Of a stretch of DNA of 64,000 nt, positions 44,770 to 57,689 are shown in pieces. Location of the stretch: contig CM067507.1 in NCBI GenBank assembly GCA_034509495.1, positions 25,018,300 through 25,082,299 of the forward strand, written 5' to 3'. Each line of letters begins with the position of its first letter. Positions within the stretch are counted from its first letter, which is position 1. The DNA comes from Acestrorhynchus altus. Lineage: Eukaryota > Chordata > Actinopteri > Characiformes > Acestrorhynchidae. Below the pieces are notes generated by a model. It was given only the letters and a program-made list of their open reading frames with translations, was not told where the DNA came from and searched no databases. The position numbers were made by a program, and so were the translations under genes.

Positions 44770-46080
44770 GTGTGAACCTGCTGAATTTGACCGTGTTTCT
44801 CAGCATGATGCCATAGGTGGGCTGTCAGACCAATGTCTAACACGGACCTGACTTCTGTTGCCTTTGAACAAGTCTGACCCATTTAGCATGTTAGAGGAGT
44901 TCAGCACCTGTCAAAGTCAGAACAGGACCAATAGGGAAGGTTGCTGTGGACCTTGTTGACCTTGCTTCAATGGCTAGAGAGTGTACAGAATCACGACACC
45001 CTTTGCTCCTGGTTTAACTCATCCTGGAACAGAAGCTGTATGTAGACAAAAGCAATCTTGTTTGCACTGCATGAAATATTATTTGCTCTTAAAAAATGAC
45101 TTCTATCTATTGTTCATGGATTTATTCATAGAATTTTTCTCCCTTGCTGTAGTTTGTTGTCTGTGCTGTGAATTCCTTTATGCTTATTTGGATGGGATGG
45201 ATAAGACCAATGCAATGGACTGATTGGGACAAATGTTTTGTGTCTTTTGGCAAAATACGACCCCTCCTCCCTACAGTCCTTCTTTATTATTTCAAAAGGG
45301 ATTGATTGAGCTGTCATATAGATTAAAGTTCATGACCCAAGGTCAAACATGTCTCTACTAATAGGTCTTAGAAGACTGAAATGCTATTGATTTAGGTATT
45401 AAGCTGGTGTCTTTGATAAAGATGGGAATGACAGCAAAAATGTCAGGAATGGAATAGGGTAATAGAGATGTCAATACATAAAAGCACTGTCAAAGTCATG
45501 GGAAAGGGCATTTAAATCTTCATTTTTCTGAGATATATATCTACACTCTTAGAATAAGGGCTGCTAAAGGGTCCTTTGTGGGGTTTTGATGTGAAGAATG
45601 AATATCCATAACAAATGATAACCCCTCAGGAGTTTTAATTTGAATATTTATGCTGATACATCAGTGGTGACAATCATTTTTAAAGAGTCCTGGGATGTAA
45701 AGGCCTCAGATCTCAGATCTATAACCACAGTCTCATATGAACAAATATATACTATTAATAGCAAAAATAGACATATAGTCTCTGAAAGAGGTGTTCTGGT
45801 GGTGTAATCATGAATAAATCATATCCATATGCATTAACTCATCCCATAATGCTGTCAGTGTTTGGTGTATGACAGTTATCTAGTAATACATTAGAATAAC
45901 ATAGCAACTGTAGTGCACAAGTAATGAGGGTCCTGGGCATATCAGGCTTTAAGACAATTGCTAATATTGTATTAACAGTTTTTAACCATATTACATACTT
46001 GTTTTATACATTTTAAAAATACAGAACAGTTTTAGAAAATGCATATGTAAGTTCTTCACTCAGCATGGTTTGAGGGAGGT
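44770..46080. other. Intergenic, no gene seen
   Basis: AT-rich sequence with no recognised repeat or gene. Short frames only. Confidence 0.55.
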
Positions 46081-46092
46081 GTGCGGGGCCAG

Positions 46093-46215
46093 TGGAGGCT
46101 CAGTGGGTAGTGCACTGGTTTATTTTTGACAGCATTGCGAGTTCAATATCTGGGTTCGCTAATCTGCCATTGTTGGGCCCTTAACCTTCCGTGCTCTCAG
46201 GGTGGTGGGTGAGTT
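46093..46215 (+). repeat. tRNA-derived SINE remnant
   Basis: GGAGGCTCAGTGGGTAGTGC resembles an A-box region (TGGCTCAGTGG-like). GCGAGTTCAATATCTGGGTT is a decayed B box. GTTGGGCCCTTAACCTTCCG is a body piece common in fish SINEs. Not a functional tRNA: the arms do not fold into a cloverleaf. Confidence 0.5.
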
Positions 46216-46916
46216 TACTATGCAGGTCACATGATGCTTATTTGTGTGGTGTAAGTTTCCTTGAAGTTGTAGTTCATTTTAAAGAATATATCAAAAACCA
46301 TACAATTTGTGTGATTCACTACATTTACATTTGCTGAACTTTCAAACTGTATGATATTGAGGCCCATGGTTTCCGTTAAATCTGGGGTAATTTTCAGAAA
46401 TATTTTTTAAATCTACAGTTACATTACACTTCATTCATTTTGACATATTTATACATATAATTTCCACCAATTATCTCTTTCAGTAACTTTAAATGTTTGC
46501 TGAGTTTCACAATTTTGTGTTAGTGGCAGATGTGGACAATTGGGAAACCAGATTAATGGTTTGCAGTATATCCATATCACTTCATGTCTATATCATAAAA
46601 TACTTAATTGGCTGTAATAGATAGTCCACATATAGTACATAGCCAAGGCTATTTACATGCCACTAACAACAACAGATAATGAAAGGTCAAGGCAGCAGTT
46701 AATTCTATACATATTGCATTAATATTTGCCAATTAAATAAATCATTAGCTACTTTTTATTAAATTGGTTCAGCTAGCCAGTTAAAACAGGAATAATGTAC
46801 CAGATTGATCTCAAGAACATTTCAACAGCATTTCCGAAAAAATAATACACTGTGTATTAAATTCATTAATGCAACCCAGATGCATTAATGATTTGAACAT
46901 AGAATATCACAAATTT

Positions 46917-47490
46917 TTCTTGTCATTTCAAGACTAGATTACTGCAACTCCCTACTAGTTGGCTTTCCTCTGCGGACCACTGGGCCCTTGAAACTCATCC
47001 AGAATGAGGTTTGTCTTCATTGTCCCCAAATTCAATCACGTAACTCCTCTGCTGCTTTCCCATCATTGGCTCCCTGTAGCTGCCTGCATCAGATTCAAAA
47101 CCTTGATGCTGACCTACAAAGCCCAAAATGGACCAGCCCCTCCGTACATGATGGCAATGGTAAAAACCCGAGCTGTACCAAGAGACCTTTGAGCTTCAAG
47201 TACAGCATGGCTTGGACCCACCATCCCTCAAGATGCAAGGAAAACATGCATCCAGATTCTTTTCTTCTCTGGCACCAAAATGGTGGAATGAACTTCCCCT
47301 GGGGGTCCAAACAGCTGAGCCCTCACTGTCTTCAAACAGAGACTGAAGACCCATCTGTTTCAGGAGTATTTATCTCTAGATTCTAGCCTTGTCTACTAGC
47401 TAAGGATATTGTCTGAGTGAACAGCAAAGCACTTTTGTAAGTCGCTCTGGATAAGTTTGTCTGCTAAATGTCATAAATAGAAATGTAAGT
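46917..47490 (+). mobile_element. L2-like LINE remnant, reverse transcriptase C-terminus and 3' tail
   Basis: The + strand reads, with frame changes, DYCNSLLVGFPLR, LLLSHHWLPVAACIRFKTLM and LTYKAQNGPAPPYMMAMVKT, then ALAPKWWNELPLGVQ-like and FKQRLKTHLFQEYL-like text. It ends with the tail TTTGTAAGTCGCTCTGGATA and CTGCTAAATGTCATAAAT. The order matches the last 150-200 residues of L2-type LINE ORF2. Several frameshifts make it dead. Confidence 0.88.
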
Positions 47491-47526
47491 GTAATTCAAA
47501 CATTTTCCAAATAATTTTAACACTAA

Positions 47527-47645
47527 GCTTAACCATAACATAAACTGAATGTAAAGTCAACCTAAACCTTACCCTACCCCTATAAAAGATATGTGTGTGT
47601 GTGTGCAAATTGTTATGAAATTCTTATGGTACATATTACTCATAT
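47527..47645. repeat. Decayed CCCTAA-like / (GT)n repeat
   Basis: AACCATAACATAAACTGAAT, CCTAAACCTTACCCTACCCC and (GT)6 near 47591, followed by TTGTTATGAAATTCTTATGG, resemble a dispersed fish repeat that mimics telomere sequence. Confidence 0.4.
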
Positions 47646-47993
47646 TAACAATGATGTACTGGCCATTGGGAGAACCAGGAAAAATCCTGGTAGGCTGCTA
47701 TGGGTGTGGGCCACTGAGAGGGTGAAGTCATCAACTAAATGAAGCCGATCAAAAGCCCCCCTGCATCTTTCGATCAAAAGACTTTCAGCTTTCAAATACA
47801 GCATGGCAATATGATTCTCTGATGTAGGCATGATATTATTTATTTGCACTTAACACTTATCTCACTCTTTTTGTAGCAGCACTTTTTAAGGATACTGAAT
47901 CTGTGCACCGGAGATGGTGATGAGTTTCACCTTCTCCTCCATTTTCTTCTGTTCATTAACTTTGGAGCAGATGGCTGGTCCTCAAGCTCTTCG

Positions 47994-48096
<103 letters not shown>

Positions 48097-48334
48097 GTGT
48101 GCCCATGAGCATCATGTAGAGGTTAGAGATATGAGTTAAGCTAAACTAAGCTGCAACAGAGCCGCCCAGGCAGTCGGTACAAAACCCTGGAGCAGATTTT
48201 TACTCATTTGATTTGGATTACCTTGTTACTAAAAGGTACATTAACCTGACTCACGTGTAGAAATCTGAGCGGACGTTCGAGAAAGCTATAGGGCAAAGAT
48301 TCTTTATCCTGGTCTGAGTGCATTTCTAACCTGC

Positions 48335-48482
48335 TTGTTTTAGAGTTCCCCTGCTCCCAACACACTTTACCTAATTAACAAGCCCTTCTTCTTGAGGTGA
48401 GCTGGGTGTGTTGGATCAAGGGAGTACTAAAATAGGCAGGGTAGTTGTAAACCAGGATTGAGGAGCACTGCTAAAAGGGAAT
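48335..48482. repeat. MITE-like dispersed repeat
   Basis: CTGCTCCCAACACACTTTAC, CTAATTAACAAGCCC, GGTGTGTTGGATCAAGGGAG and AACCAGGATTGAGGAGCACT are pieces, in order, of a short repeat frequent in fish genomes. The two ends form weak inverted repeats. Confidence 0.5.
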
Positions 48483-48726
48483 TGCCCTTTTAATGCAGAA
48501 ACAGCTCTTAAACTAAATGACACAGCAGTGTAGTAATCTATATAGTTCTCTCTTCTGTTCCTTAAAGACTGATCACTCAGATGCTGATGTCACAGAAGTT
48601 GCCTTTCATCCGTCCATGGACACTGCGCCAGCTTGTTAATTAAGATGTACCTCGCAGAAGAAATGACTATCCATTCTCAATGCTCCACCAAGCAACATCT
48701 GGCACAGGTCAAAGGAAAAGGCAAGC

Positions 48727-48761
48727 CGCTCTCTCTCTCTCTTTCTTTCTCTCTCTCTCTC
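48727..48761 (+). repeat. (CT)n tract
   Basis: CT dinucleotides with TTTC interruptions. Confidence 0.85.
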
Positions 48762-48769
48762 ACTCCCTC

Positions 48770-49940
48770 CAGCTTCTGCACTCTCTACAACAGACACTCA
48801 ATACTTTATTCTAACCTCCTCAATCCTAGTGCGATCCTCTTGTGCACTGTACAGATGGAAAGCCATGATGAGTCAGCTAAAAAAGCAGGAGCCTGAACGC
48901 TAACTGTGCACTAACACCTGGGCGTGGGTCCAGGGGTGCACATAAAAATGACCTCTACAATGTCTCCCATTCTGCAGCTGTCAAAGTCTCAGCTTGCTTT
49001 CTTCTTCTCGCTCTCTTCTTCCTTATTCCCCCCTCTCTCTCTACTTGATCTGAAGCCTGAAGAGTCATAGTAAAGTTGATTCTGCGTGTGTCTCATTTTC
49101 ACCTGCAATCTGTTTTCTCTGACCAACAACCTGTGCCTTTAAAAAGACTGCTGGGTGAATGAAATTAGACTGAATGGGTCACAGAGCAAGGACAAGATCA
49201 AACTCTGTTTATTTCTGCAGTGAATATTTGCTGAATATATATATATTGGCTGGAAAGTTCACACAGGACACTCTGTGAATGTGTGAACGGATGACCTCTG
49301 CCTGGTTTTTTTAATAAAACTCTTTAATAAAATGTCATATACTACAATTACTCAGTTCTAAACCCATTTCTGGAACTAAATGATGAAATATGAGTTATGA
49401 ATTATTGCTGTGACATTTACTCTACATCAGAATCTTAATGTCACCATTAAATAATTTACTAATAACCGATTCAGTTATTTTGATCAATATTCAAATACTC
49501 CAATAATTCAAATACTTTACTACAATAATGCTGAGTCTACAGTTTAATTCAGTACTAACAAAAATGACTCTGTCATAGCTAAATTATAAAGCTAGCATAT
49601 AACATAAAAACAAAATGCACTTGATCAGTTCTAATAAATTTCTCATGCATTTAATTTCATTTCATTAGAATGTTGTGAAAAAGTATCATAAATAAAATAC
49701 ACTGTCAAATGTATTGTAATACATTTTCATAAGTAGAGGAACTGGTGACCTGACCAGATGATGATCATTGATTCCGTCAATAAACTGGGTAAGTCAAAGA
49801 TGGATATTTCTGGCTATTCGCACAGTTCTCTATCACAGCCTATTAATGGGAATTTGACTGGAATGAGTAAATGTGCATGAGCAAGAGGTAAGACCATAGC
49901 ATTGTCACGAAAAGTTGATTGAGTAACGTGGCAGTTTCAC
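48770..49940. other. Intergenic, no gene seen
   Basis: Unique, AT-rich DNA without a credible frame. Confidence 0.5.
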
Positions 49941-49974
49941 AAGGAGTGGACTGAGACTGGTCTAAACCTATGTG

Positions 49975-50172
49975 AGGTTTCAACAGTCTGTGATGGTTTT
50001 GGGGGTCATGTCATCTGCTGGCATTAGTCCACTGTGTTTTATCAAGTCCAGAGTCAATACAGTGTCTACCAGCAGATTTTAAAGCACTTCATGCTTCTAT
50101 CTGCTGACAAGCTTTATGGAGGGTCTGATTTCCTTTTCCAGCAGGACACAGCATCAGCCCAAATTGTCAAAA
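49975..50172 (+). pseudogene. Tc1-like transposase fragment
   Basis: The + strand reads SVMVLGVMSSAGISPLCFIK, then after a one-base frame change VYQQILKHFMLLSADKLYG and FLFQQDTASAQ. The last is a decayed form of the Tc1/mariner catalytic motif FQQDNAPAH, whose Asp is the second acidic residue. The start and end of the element are lost. Confidence 0.7.
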
Positions 50173-50174
50173 TA

Positions 50175-52480
50175 TCTTACATTTCTTATGAAATATTTGA
50201 ATAAAAATGTAAATGAGAGTTATAAAACAAAGGAACATGTCTGAAATTTCATCTCTTAATCTTACATCCACCCCATTTCCTCCATTTTAACACTGTCCTC
50301 TATCATTGTTTGATCCACTTCTCACCAGCAAAAGCTACCTGAACTCCAGACTAAAGCTCCTCTGCCCCTTCTGCTTCTTGTAGACTACACATCAAAAACA
50401 GCTCTGTACACTGCAAGGGTTAATGTGATAAACATAGCACACTGACTAAATATGAGTATATAAGAATGTACTGTAGAGATTAGAAGACAATAACTACACA
50501 TGATGCACTTCTTGTGCAATTTTCATCATGTTATTTGGTGGAGCTTTTTCTTCCCGTTTATTAGGGTTAAATTTGTGTTTCCAGTGTAACACTAAAACAG
50601 AATGACCAAATGTAAATACAGCGTCTGTGTTGATTGTACAATTGTATTTTCATGCATAACAGCACGATAGCAGGCTTATTATAATTGAGTAGCAGTTTTA
50701 GTTTCAAGCATTACTTCAGTGGGCCCGTGGGTTCATATGACCTGTAGTCCCATATGAAAGCTGTTGCTTTGAATGATCGCATTCTGGACATCAATTAACT
50801 ACAACACAGACTCCCCTCTCTGACAGACAGTTGTGGAGAACATGAGCAGGGCCGTGCCTGTTCTAAACAAATCCTTAAATCATTCAACTTTCTGTGTCTT
50901 TCTCTTTCTTTCCACTCAGAATGTTTCAACAACACGCAGAAAGCCTCTTGATTAATTTGATCTGCTTCTTTGCTGAGGATATGTCTGGTCTTTAGGGGTT
51001 AGTGCAAAAAGTAGTGCTGCAAATAACATTTTAAATGAAAAAATGCAAATGATGGCTAAGACTCCACACTCTGTCCCCAGGGGCACTCCTCCCCTCCATC
51101 CTTCTACCTCTCTTTCTCTCTTCCCTCCCAGTAGCTAGATGAATATCAGTGGGGGTTAAATCAACCCATCTTGAAAATAACACAAACAGCATCGTTTGTG
51201 CACTGAGAAAGTCTCCCCACCCCCCACCCAAACCCCTCCCGCCCCATTTCGCTCACTATCCCTTTCTCTTGTTTGCACACACACATCTCAGAAATGAAAA
51301 AAAAATGAAGAAGGAAAAAAAATCCCCCAATCAATCAGCCAGCTACTTATCTCACCCACATAAACTGGAACTTTAGAAATTAGCTCATTTATTTTGGACA
51401 ATTAGGTTTATTGGAGTGTGACAGGGAAAATTTGGAGTGTGCTGAAGCGTGAAGCTGGTAACAATGGAGTGAGCGGGCGACTGAAGAAGTGAGCCGGTCT
51501 TCTTTAGCTCTGTGGTATTTACTTATCTACATAACCACCGCACTGAGGTGATCTCTCTCACCCAGATTCTCCCCTCATAGAAGTCGTGCATGCAGAGGAC
51601 GATGATGTTGGTGATTAAAGCAGATGAAGAAAAGCTTGATAAGAGAAGGATGAGAAGTGACTGATTGAATTCATGAAATGAGAAAAGACTTATAATTTGT
51701 TAGTTTGTCCAATTACTTTTCAGCCTATAAAAAATGGAGGAACTAGGCATGAAAGGCTGTAAATCCCAAAGTGTCAATATGTTTTACTGAAATAATATGT
51801 TTCATTGAAACCCCTTGAATTAAAGCTGAAAATCTATGCAATGATCACATTTGTTTGCTTCATTTAAATCTCCTGAGTTGGTTTACAGAGGCAGCATTAC
51901 AAAAATGTGCCCATTTCCCAATACTTAACCTGAATGTAGTGCATATCATCACTGACAAATAAAATATCTGATTTGTACTTTTTACTGATTCTGAAGTTTT
52001 GTCATTGAATGCAATCAAATCCTCACAGCAATGCTCCAAAATCTTGAATATTTATAGATTGGTCCTTGTAATGACTGATGAAGAAAGGAAAGGAAATGTA
52101 GTGTAGTGGACATTATTACCTGGATTATTATTACTATAAATAAATGTAACACAAATAAATAATAAAGAAATAAAAACTCAATAGTGAAACAAAAAAAGTC
52201 AAATAAAGAAAGCAAACGCATTAACAGCATTTGCCAGTGCCTTTTCAGCTAGTCAGAATACTAAACAACAGTGTAGTTTACATTGCTGGGAGGGATTTAT
52301 CCAGGTAATGGGGAGGCTTACCTGTACCTGAACACTGTAAACACTTTGTTTGACTGCAGTTAATTTCTGTTGGCATAACACACCTGTCTTATTGTAGGCA
52401 GCACAACAATGCTCAAGAGTGGGAGGATATTTTATTCAAGAACAGTTCTTCCTTGCGCTTTAACATTTACCTAAGCACTC
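50175..52480. other. Intergenic, no gene seen
   Basis: AT-rich, with a C-rich patch at 51211-51250. No gene-like frame. Confidence 0.55.
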
Positions 52481-52489
52481 AGATTAAAA

Positions 52490-52800
52490 TTTAAAACCAT
52501 CCTCTCCGCATTTCATTTCCTCACCACTACCTACATAATTAATCAGACTATGCCGGCTGATTTTAATCCATCTCTCAAAAGGAAGAGAATGATTTGCTCT
52601 GAGATTTCTTATGCACCTACCTCCCTTTCTCGCTCTTCTGTTGGAATCTGTGGGGAGTGAAACCAGAAAACAAAGGAGGCCATTTATCTGCCGATTAATA
52701 TTTAAGATGCAATTTTAATAAGTAATAGTATTCTACATAAAAGAGATGTTTGTTATGGCCCCCTGTCTCATTAGAGATGTGAGTGCACTGCATCTTGTGC
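52490..52800. promoter_or_regulatory. Possible conserved non-coding element
   Basis: Contains CATAATTAATCAGACTATGC, CGGCTGATTTTAATCCATC, TCTGCCGATTAATATTTAAG and TGGCCCCCTGTCTCATTAG. Homeodomain-type TAAT cores are dense, repeats are absent and no frame is present. Regulatory role inferred. Confidence 0.3.
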
Positions 52801-52809
52801 TATCAGCAT

Positions 52810-55110
52810 CTTCTCAATATTAACATGCTCACAGATGGAGAACTGATTGTCTTACTAAATGTGTGTATCCCTTACTTCTAAATGATCAATGCTTTTATCA
52901 TTATTAATGTGTTTCTATGTGAGGCTGATACACAGCCAGCTTTGTAATAGAGACCTACAAATTTCAGACTAATTGCATTGTGAGATTTATTTCTTATAAA
53001 GTAGCTGGATCAAATTTACAAGCCTCTGTCTTGCCAGAGACTGTGTAACTGTGGAGGTAGCTTATATTAAAGGTGTGGCAGAAGTTCAATGCTTTTCAAT
53101 TTTATCCATATACTAGGAGTTTTCAGGGCTTCCCCTTTTGAATGCTTAAATGGTTCATACCATCAACAAAGACAATTTGAGACTGAGAAATGGAACTCAG
53201 AAAATTTGAAATTCATAGGACATTACACTGTTATGCCAGTTTAATATAGGATAATAAACTGATTACGAAATGGCATTAACTCAGGGTACAGCTTGGGAAC
53301 GTCCACACCTATGTGGTTGTGAGATGTTAACTAGTGAGTAAGGTTAAACACTGGATAGTGTGCTCATGGCAAGGCAACATTAATTATCTGACCAAGGCAT
53401 GATGTGTCTCATTTGGTTGAGACACTCCATTTCCCAGGTTTTGTGGGCATTTACCATTCCTCGATCCACAATGTTCTGTGTGTACTGGGAATAAGTCATA
53501 GAAGGCATTACCATCCACAGTCAACAGTGCAATGGCCGCCCATGAGTACTTAATTATTGAAACTGACACGTTTGGTTTCCTTGTCATAAACTCTGTAATT
53601 TCATAACTTTACTTCACCTGGATAATGGGTTGTTCAGAGTAGTGAAAAATCTTTGGTACATAGTTTTATATAACACGGAAAAGGGTTGCACTATTGTCAA
53701 AGAATTGTTTTTAGTACTATGTCAGTTTAAGTGTTGTAAAGAATCATTAGGATTTCAAGGATACTATATTAGCCCATGTAATTATTAGATCTTTTCTATG
53801 TAATTCTTTTAAATGCTTTTTAGGAAAGAGATTGGAAATAAAAACGGAATTTAGCAAGACATGAATTACATATTCACAAACCAAGAATTCATATATCCCC
53901 TCAGTATCTCCTTTTGCATCATTCACTTATACTTCAGTGTTTGACTTGTTGAAGCACTGAAATGTTCTCAGCCAGGGGACATCTGACCCCAGATAACACC
54001 TTACTGATAAGTTTTTTAACATCAAACCTACAAAACCCATTGAACAAAGTAACAAAATGCATCAAAGAGTAGCTCATGCTTATAGCATATTACAATAAAA
54101 TGCATCATGTCTTATTATTAATATCTTTGATATTTAATTTGATTTATATTATTAGTTATGTATTCATAGAAATGACACAAATTACTTGAAGAGATTGCAG
54201 CACACTGAGAGTCTCACTTAATTTGGAAATTATAATATAGCCCCTATTGATTATCAAGAGATATTCAAATGATTAACAAGCGATATAATTTAGGTACATT
54301 AGAGAAAAGCTGAGCACATACAATGTCTCTAAAATACACCATTTAAATAGAGTCCTGACCACCAAAAAATCTAGTAGTACAAGTCCTTTATAAAAGAAAA
54401 TTAGGGCTCTCTTTCATGAAGTGGATAAAGAGTTTTAATAGCCGTACAACACAAGCATACAAGATTGGTGTATTCAATTAATTGCTTTCTATTCTTGAGC
54501 ACAGAATCTAATCTGGAAATGAATTAGCAGGAAAAGTGGAGAAATATTTAATTGGAAATGTGGGATGTATATTATTCCATTATGAAAATCTGCAGTACCA
54601 GTTATTATTGTCACTTTGCCATATTATTTACATGTGATTACATGAATTGTTACATAATTAATTACTTTTGATTTATGTTTGATTTAAATTCTATATCACA
54701 TTCTGTTGATGCTGTCTTCCAACACAATAGGTAAGCTAGACAACTTTTGGGCTGTGAAAACACACTGACCAGATTGGACACTGGTCTTCTTATGAGAGAG
54801 TAACTGCATCTGCAGTAAGTAATATGTTGTTATAGGAACTGTTATGGCTGCATTTTGTGTATGTTTTAGTACAGGTTTTTGTGTGCGGTGTGTGAATTCT
54901 GTGTTAATACTTTGACTACATTTCTCAGTGTAGAGAACGAGCGTGTATCTGTGTGTCTGGGAAAGACAGTGGAGAGCGGAGCAGGGAAGGGCTGCCAGCC
55001 AAAAGACTTGGCACCACTCCTAATGATGCCAGGCATGTGCTGGTTCCCAACGCCACCTAGGCACACAACCTGCCAGCTCCTAGTTAGGTAAAAATGTCTT
55101 TATTAGGCAC
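52810..55110. other. Intergenic, no gene seen
   Basis: Long, AT-rich unique stretch; no recognisable repeat or gene. Confidence 0.55.
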
Positions 55111-55115
55111 ATGGC

Positions 55116-55118
<3 letters not shown>

Positions 55119-55163
<45 letters not shown>
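55119..55163 (+). repeat. (CT)n microsatellite
   Basis: About 45 bases of CT dinucleotide. Confidence 0.95.
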
Positions 55164-55168
<5 letters not shown>

Positions 55169-55372
55169 AGTGTTGTTAAAAAATCAATACAAAAATAAAT
55201 TGTATTAAACTAAACAAGAATAAGAATTATTTTGCAGAAATAAAGATGACAAGATGACATGAGAATAAAAATAAGTACATACAAACAAACAAACAAGACA
55301 TTTCCAAACTCTAAGGATTCATATGTCAGGACATTGTTAATAAAATCCAAATCAGGGGCTCTGAGGTATGAC

Positions 55373-55405
55373 TGTGTGTGTGTGTGTGTATGTGTGTGTG
55401 TGTGT
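55373..55405 (+). repeat. (GT)n microsatellite
   Basis: GT repeats with one ATGT unit. Confidence 0.9.
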
Positions 55406-55675
55406 AGTTTTAACAGCGATAGCTTTAAGGAACTGAAAGTTTTAAACTTTCCTATTGTAACACCTGTGTTTGAGCAGGCTTCTGCTCTGCTTACATATGC
55501 AGAGTTAAGGTTCACTCATCACTACTACTGGGTCGAAGTTAGTGGCAGAACTGGTCTAGGCCTTATCTTAATGTAGCTGCAGTAATCTCATCAACTGTTT
55601 TTTTGTACTTTGATTTGACAGACAGACAGTCAAATCATTATTTTTAGGGTAAATGGAATGACCTTTTATAACTGT

Positions 55676-55678
55676 GTA

Positions 55679-55734
<56 letters not shown>
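55676..55734 (+). repeat. (GT)n-(GA)n compound microsatellite
   Basis: GT run to about 55701, then GA run to 55734; GT returns at 55743-55754. Confidence 0.93.
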
Positions 55735-55736
<2 letters not shown>

Positions 55737-55819
55737 TGAGTATGTGTGTGTGTGCACATGTGCACTTGTAGTTTCACTTTCAATAATACACTATAGCCCA
55801 GTAGACTGTTAGCAGTATA

Positions 55820-55922
55820 AGAATTAGGGTTAGGACCATGGTAGGAATTAGTCCTAGGATGGGGGTTTGGTTTAGGTCTAGGTTGATCTTAAGCTTACAG
55901 TTAGGGTGAGGTTCAGGGTTCT
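55820..55922. repeat. Decayed TTAGGG-like stretch
   Basis: GAATTAGGGTTAGGACCATG, then GGTTTAGGTCTAGGTTGATC and CAGTTAGGGTGAGGTTCAGG: irregular TTAGGG-like words, not a true telomere array. Confidence 0.4.
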
Positions 55923-55924
55923 TG

Positions 55925-57680
55925 AAAATTAAGATAAACTGACTAGATATGTTGTTTAGTGTAATCATTGTGATGCTCCACTTACTCCATAAACAAAGGT
56001 GCATTTGTGTAGCATCCTGTAATACTACTCTACTGCCTCAGTCCACATGCTTCTTTCACTTTGAGAGCCAGTTCTGTATATCTCAACTTGTCCATAAATG
56101 CTGTAAGGTGTGTTCTTTAAGGGTGACTCAAAACATTAAACTTTCCAGGACTGCAGGAGCAAGAAATACCAATTGTCACATAATACTACTTTAAGTGTTT
56201 GAGGTTTATTTTCTAAATAAAGTGTTACCTCACTTGTTTGTTTTCAAGGTAGATGAAACACAGCAAACACCTATGTTACGGTGAGAGAGATGTGTGTGCA
56301 TGCCTGATCAGATTGTTACTGGGTTAGTTTGACTTGTAAATTTATTGTAATGAGTAAACAATATCAACAAGAATTTGCACAATATAGATGTGCTGTGCCT
56401 TTAATGGCCTGTGAAAGGACCACTGGAACTGGGCAGAAAGTGGATATTAATGCAAGATGCTGATCACTCTTCTACAGAACAGCCAAAGAGAACACAAATG
56501 TTTACTTTCAGGATAGATATATGCATCATTCCCCAGTGATGAGACTGAGGTTATCTCGGATGTGTTGTTGGTATGGTTTCCCTCTGGTCTATGCAGGTCA
56601 TATCTGGCCCTTTTGTAGTCTCAGCACTGCCTGACACAAAATGTTTTTGACTGGACTAGATCCTGCAGCATTTTGTCGGTACAAACATCTCTGTGCAGGA
56701 GCTAATACAGCTTGGTACCCCAGAAACAAAGTCATCTAAATAAACAGAGGAGTCCTCTCTCAAATCAGCCCCTCTAAAGTTTGGTTCCTTCATTCCACAC
56801 ATTCCAAGTTTTACTTCCTGGTGGAGCTTGCTTGAGGAGTTGTCAGTATGCTGTTAGAGGAACACAGAGATGTGGTCAGACTGACTGCAGTGTGGCCGTG
56901 GCACTGCCTTGTACAGGTGCCCCTCTGTTGGTGTAGTTCTATTCAGTTGAATTCAGTTCATATCATGATCTCATGTAAATTTAATTCCATTTAATTTACA
57001 GTTGGTGAGTGTTTACACACCGTTCATTCTTTTTTTTGATTGGTTCTCACCTTTGTTTCCAGTTATACCTGTTACACTACTGTTATATCATACAATGTAC
57101 ACATCCCTGCCACATGTGAAGACATTAAAGTTGTTTCCAGCACCAACCGTTCATTAATAATGCAGCCCACAGTCCTGTTTATGTCAATAGATGTGTCTAC
57201 TTGTAACAGGTTTTGTTGTGAACATTTTATAAAGACAGTCAGTTGGTACATGCTTAAAATGAACCCCTGTGTGAAGTGCTTCTTCTCAATATGACAATGC
57301 ACTCAGGATGTTGGATGATCACCACCCAACCACCTCCACAACTCCCAACTCATCTCCAAAGTATTGGATAGCAGGCACCATCACTCCAGAGAACATAGTT
57401 CCACTGATCCTTAGTTCATTGCTTTAGGTTCATGTTTATCTGTCACAGAGAGTCTTATTTTATTGGCAGTGCTTCCCTACAGGGACTAGAAAAGCTGTGT
57501 GTGTTTGCACATCTGTGTCAGCAATGAGCACAACTTAATATAGCGGAGTGCTCGTTTTTGATTTGGGCATTTGGAGATTTTGGCAAATGTTATTTCAAGA
57601 AATGTCCCAAGAAACATAATTCAATTTACTTTCAAAGTGCAGACAATGCTGCTATAGAAATATGGATAATCAAAACTTGA
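55925..57680. other. Intergenic, no gene seen
   Basis: AT-rich DNA with only short chance frames (for example 57040-57294). Confidence 0.55.
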
Positions 57681-57689
57681 AACTAACTA

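Noticed and set aside
46093..46215. A functional tRNA gene
   Set aside because: A- and B-box-like words are present but the arms do not pair into a cloverleaf and the B box is degraded; a SINE remnant fits better.
46988..47386. A 132-codon frame as a new gene
   Set aside because: It is one of several frames over a frameshifted L2-like LINE reverse transcriptase end.
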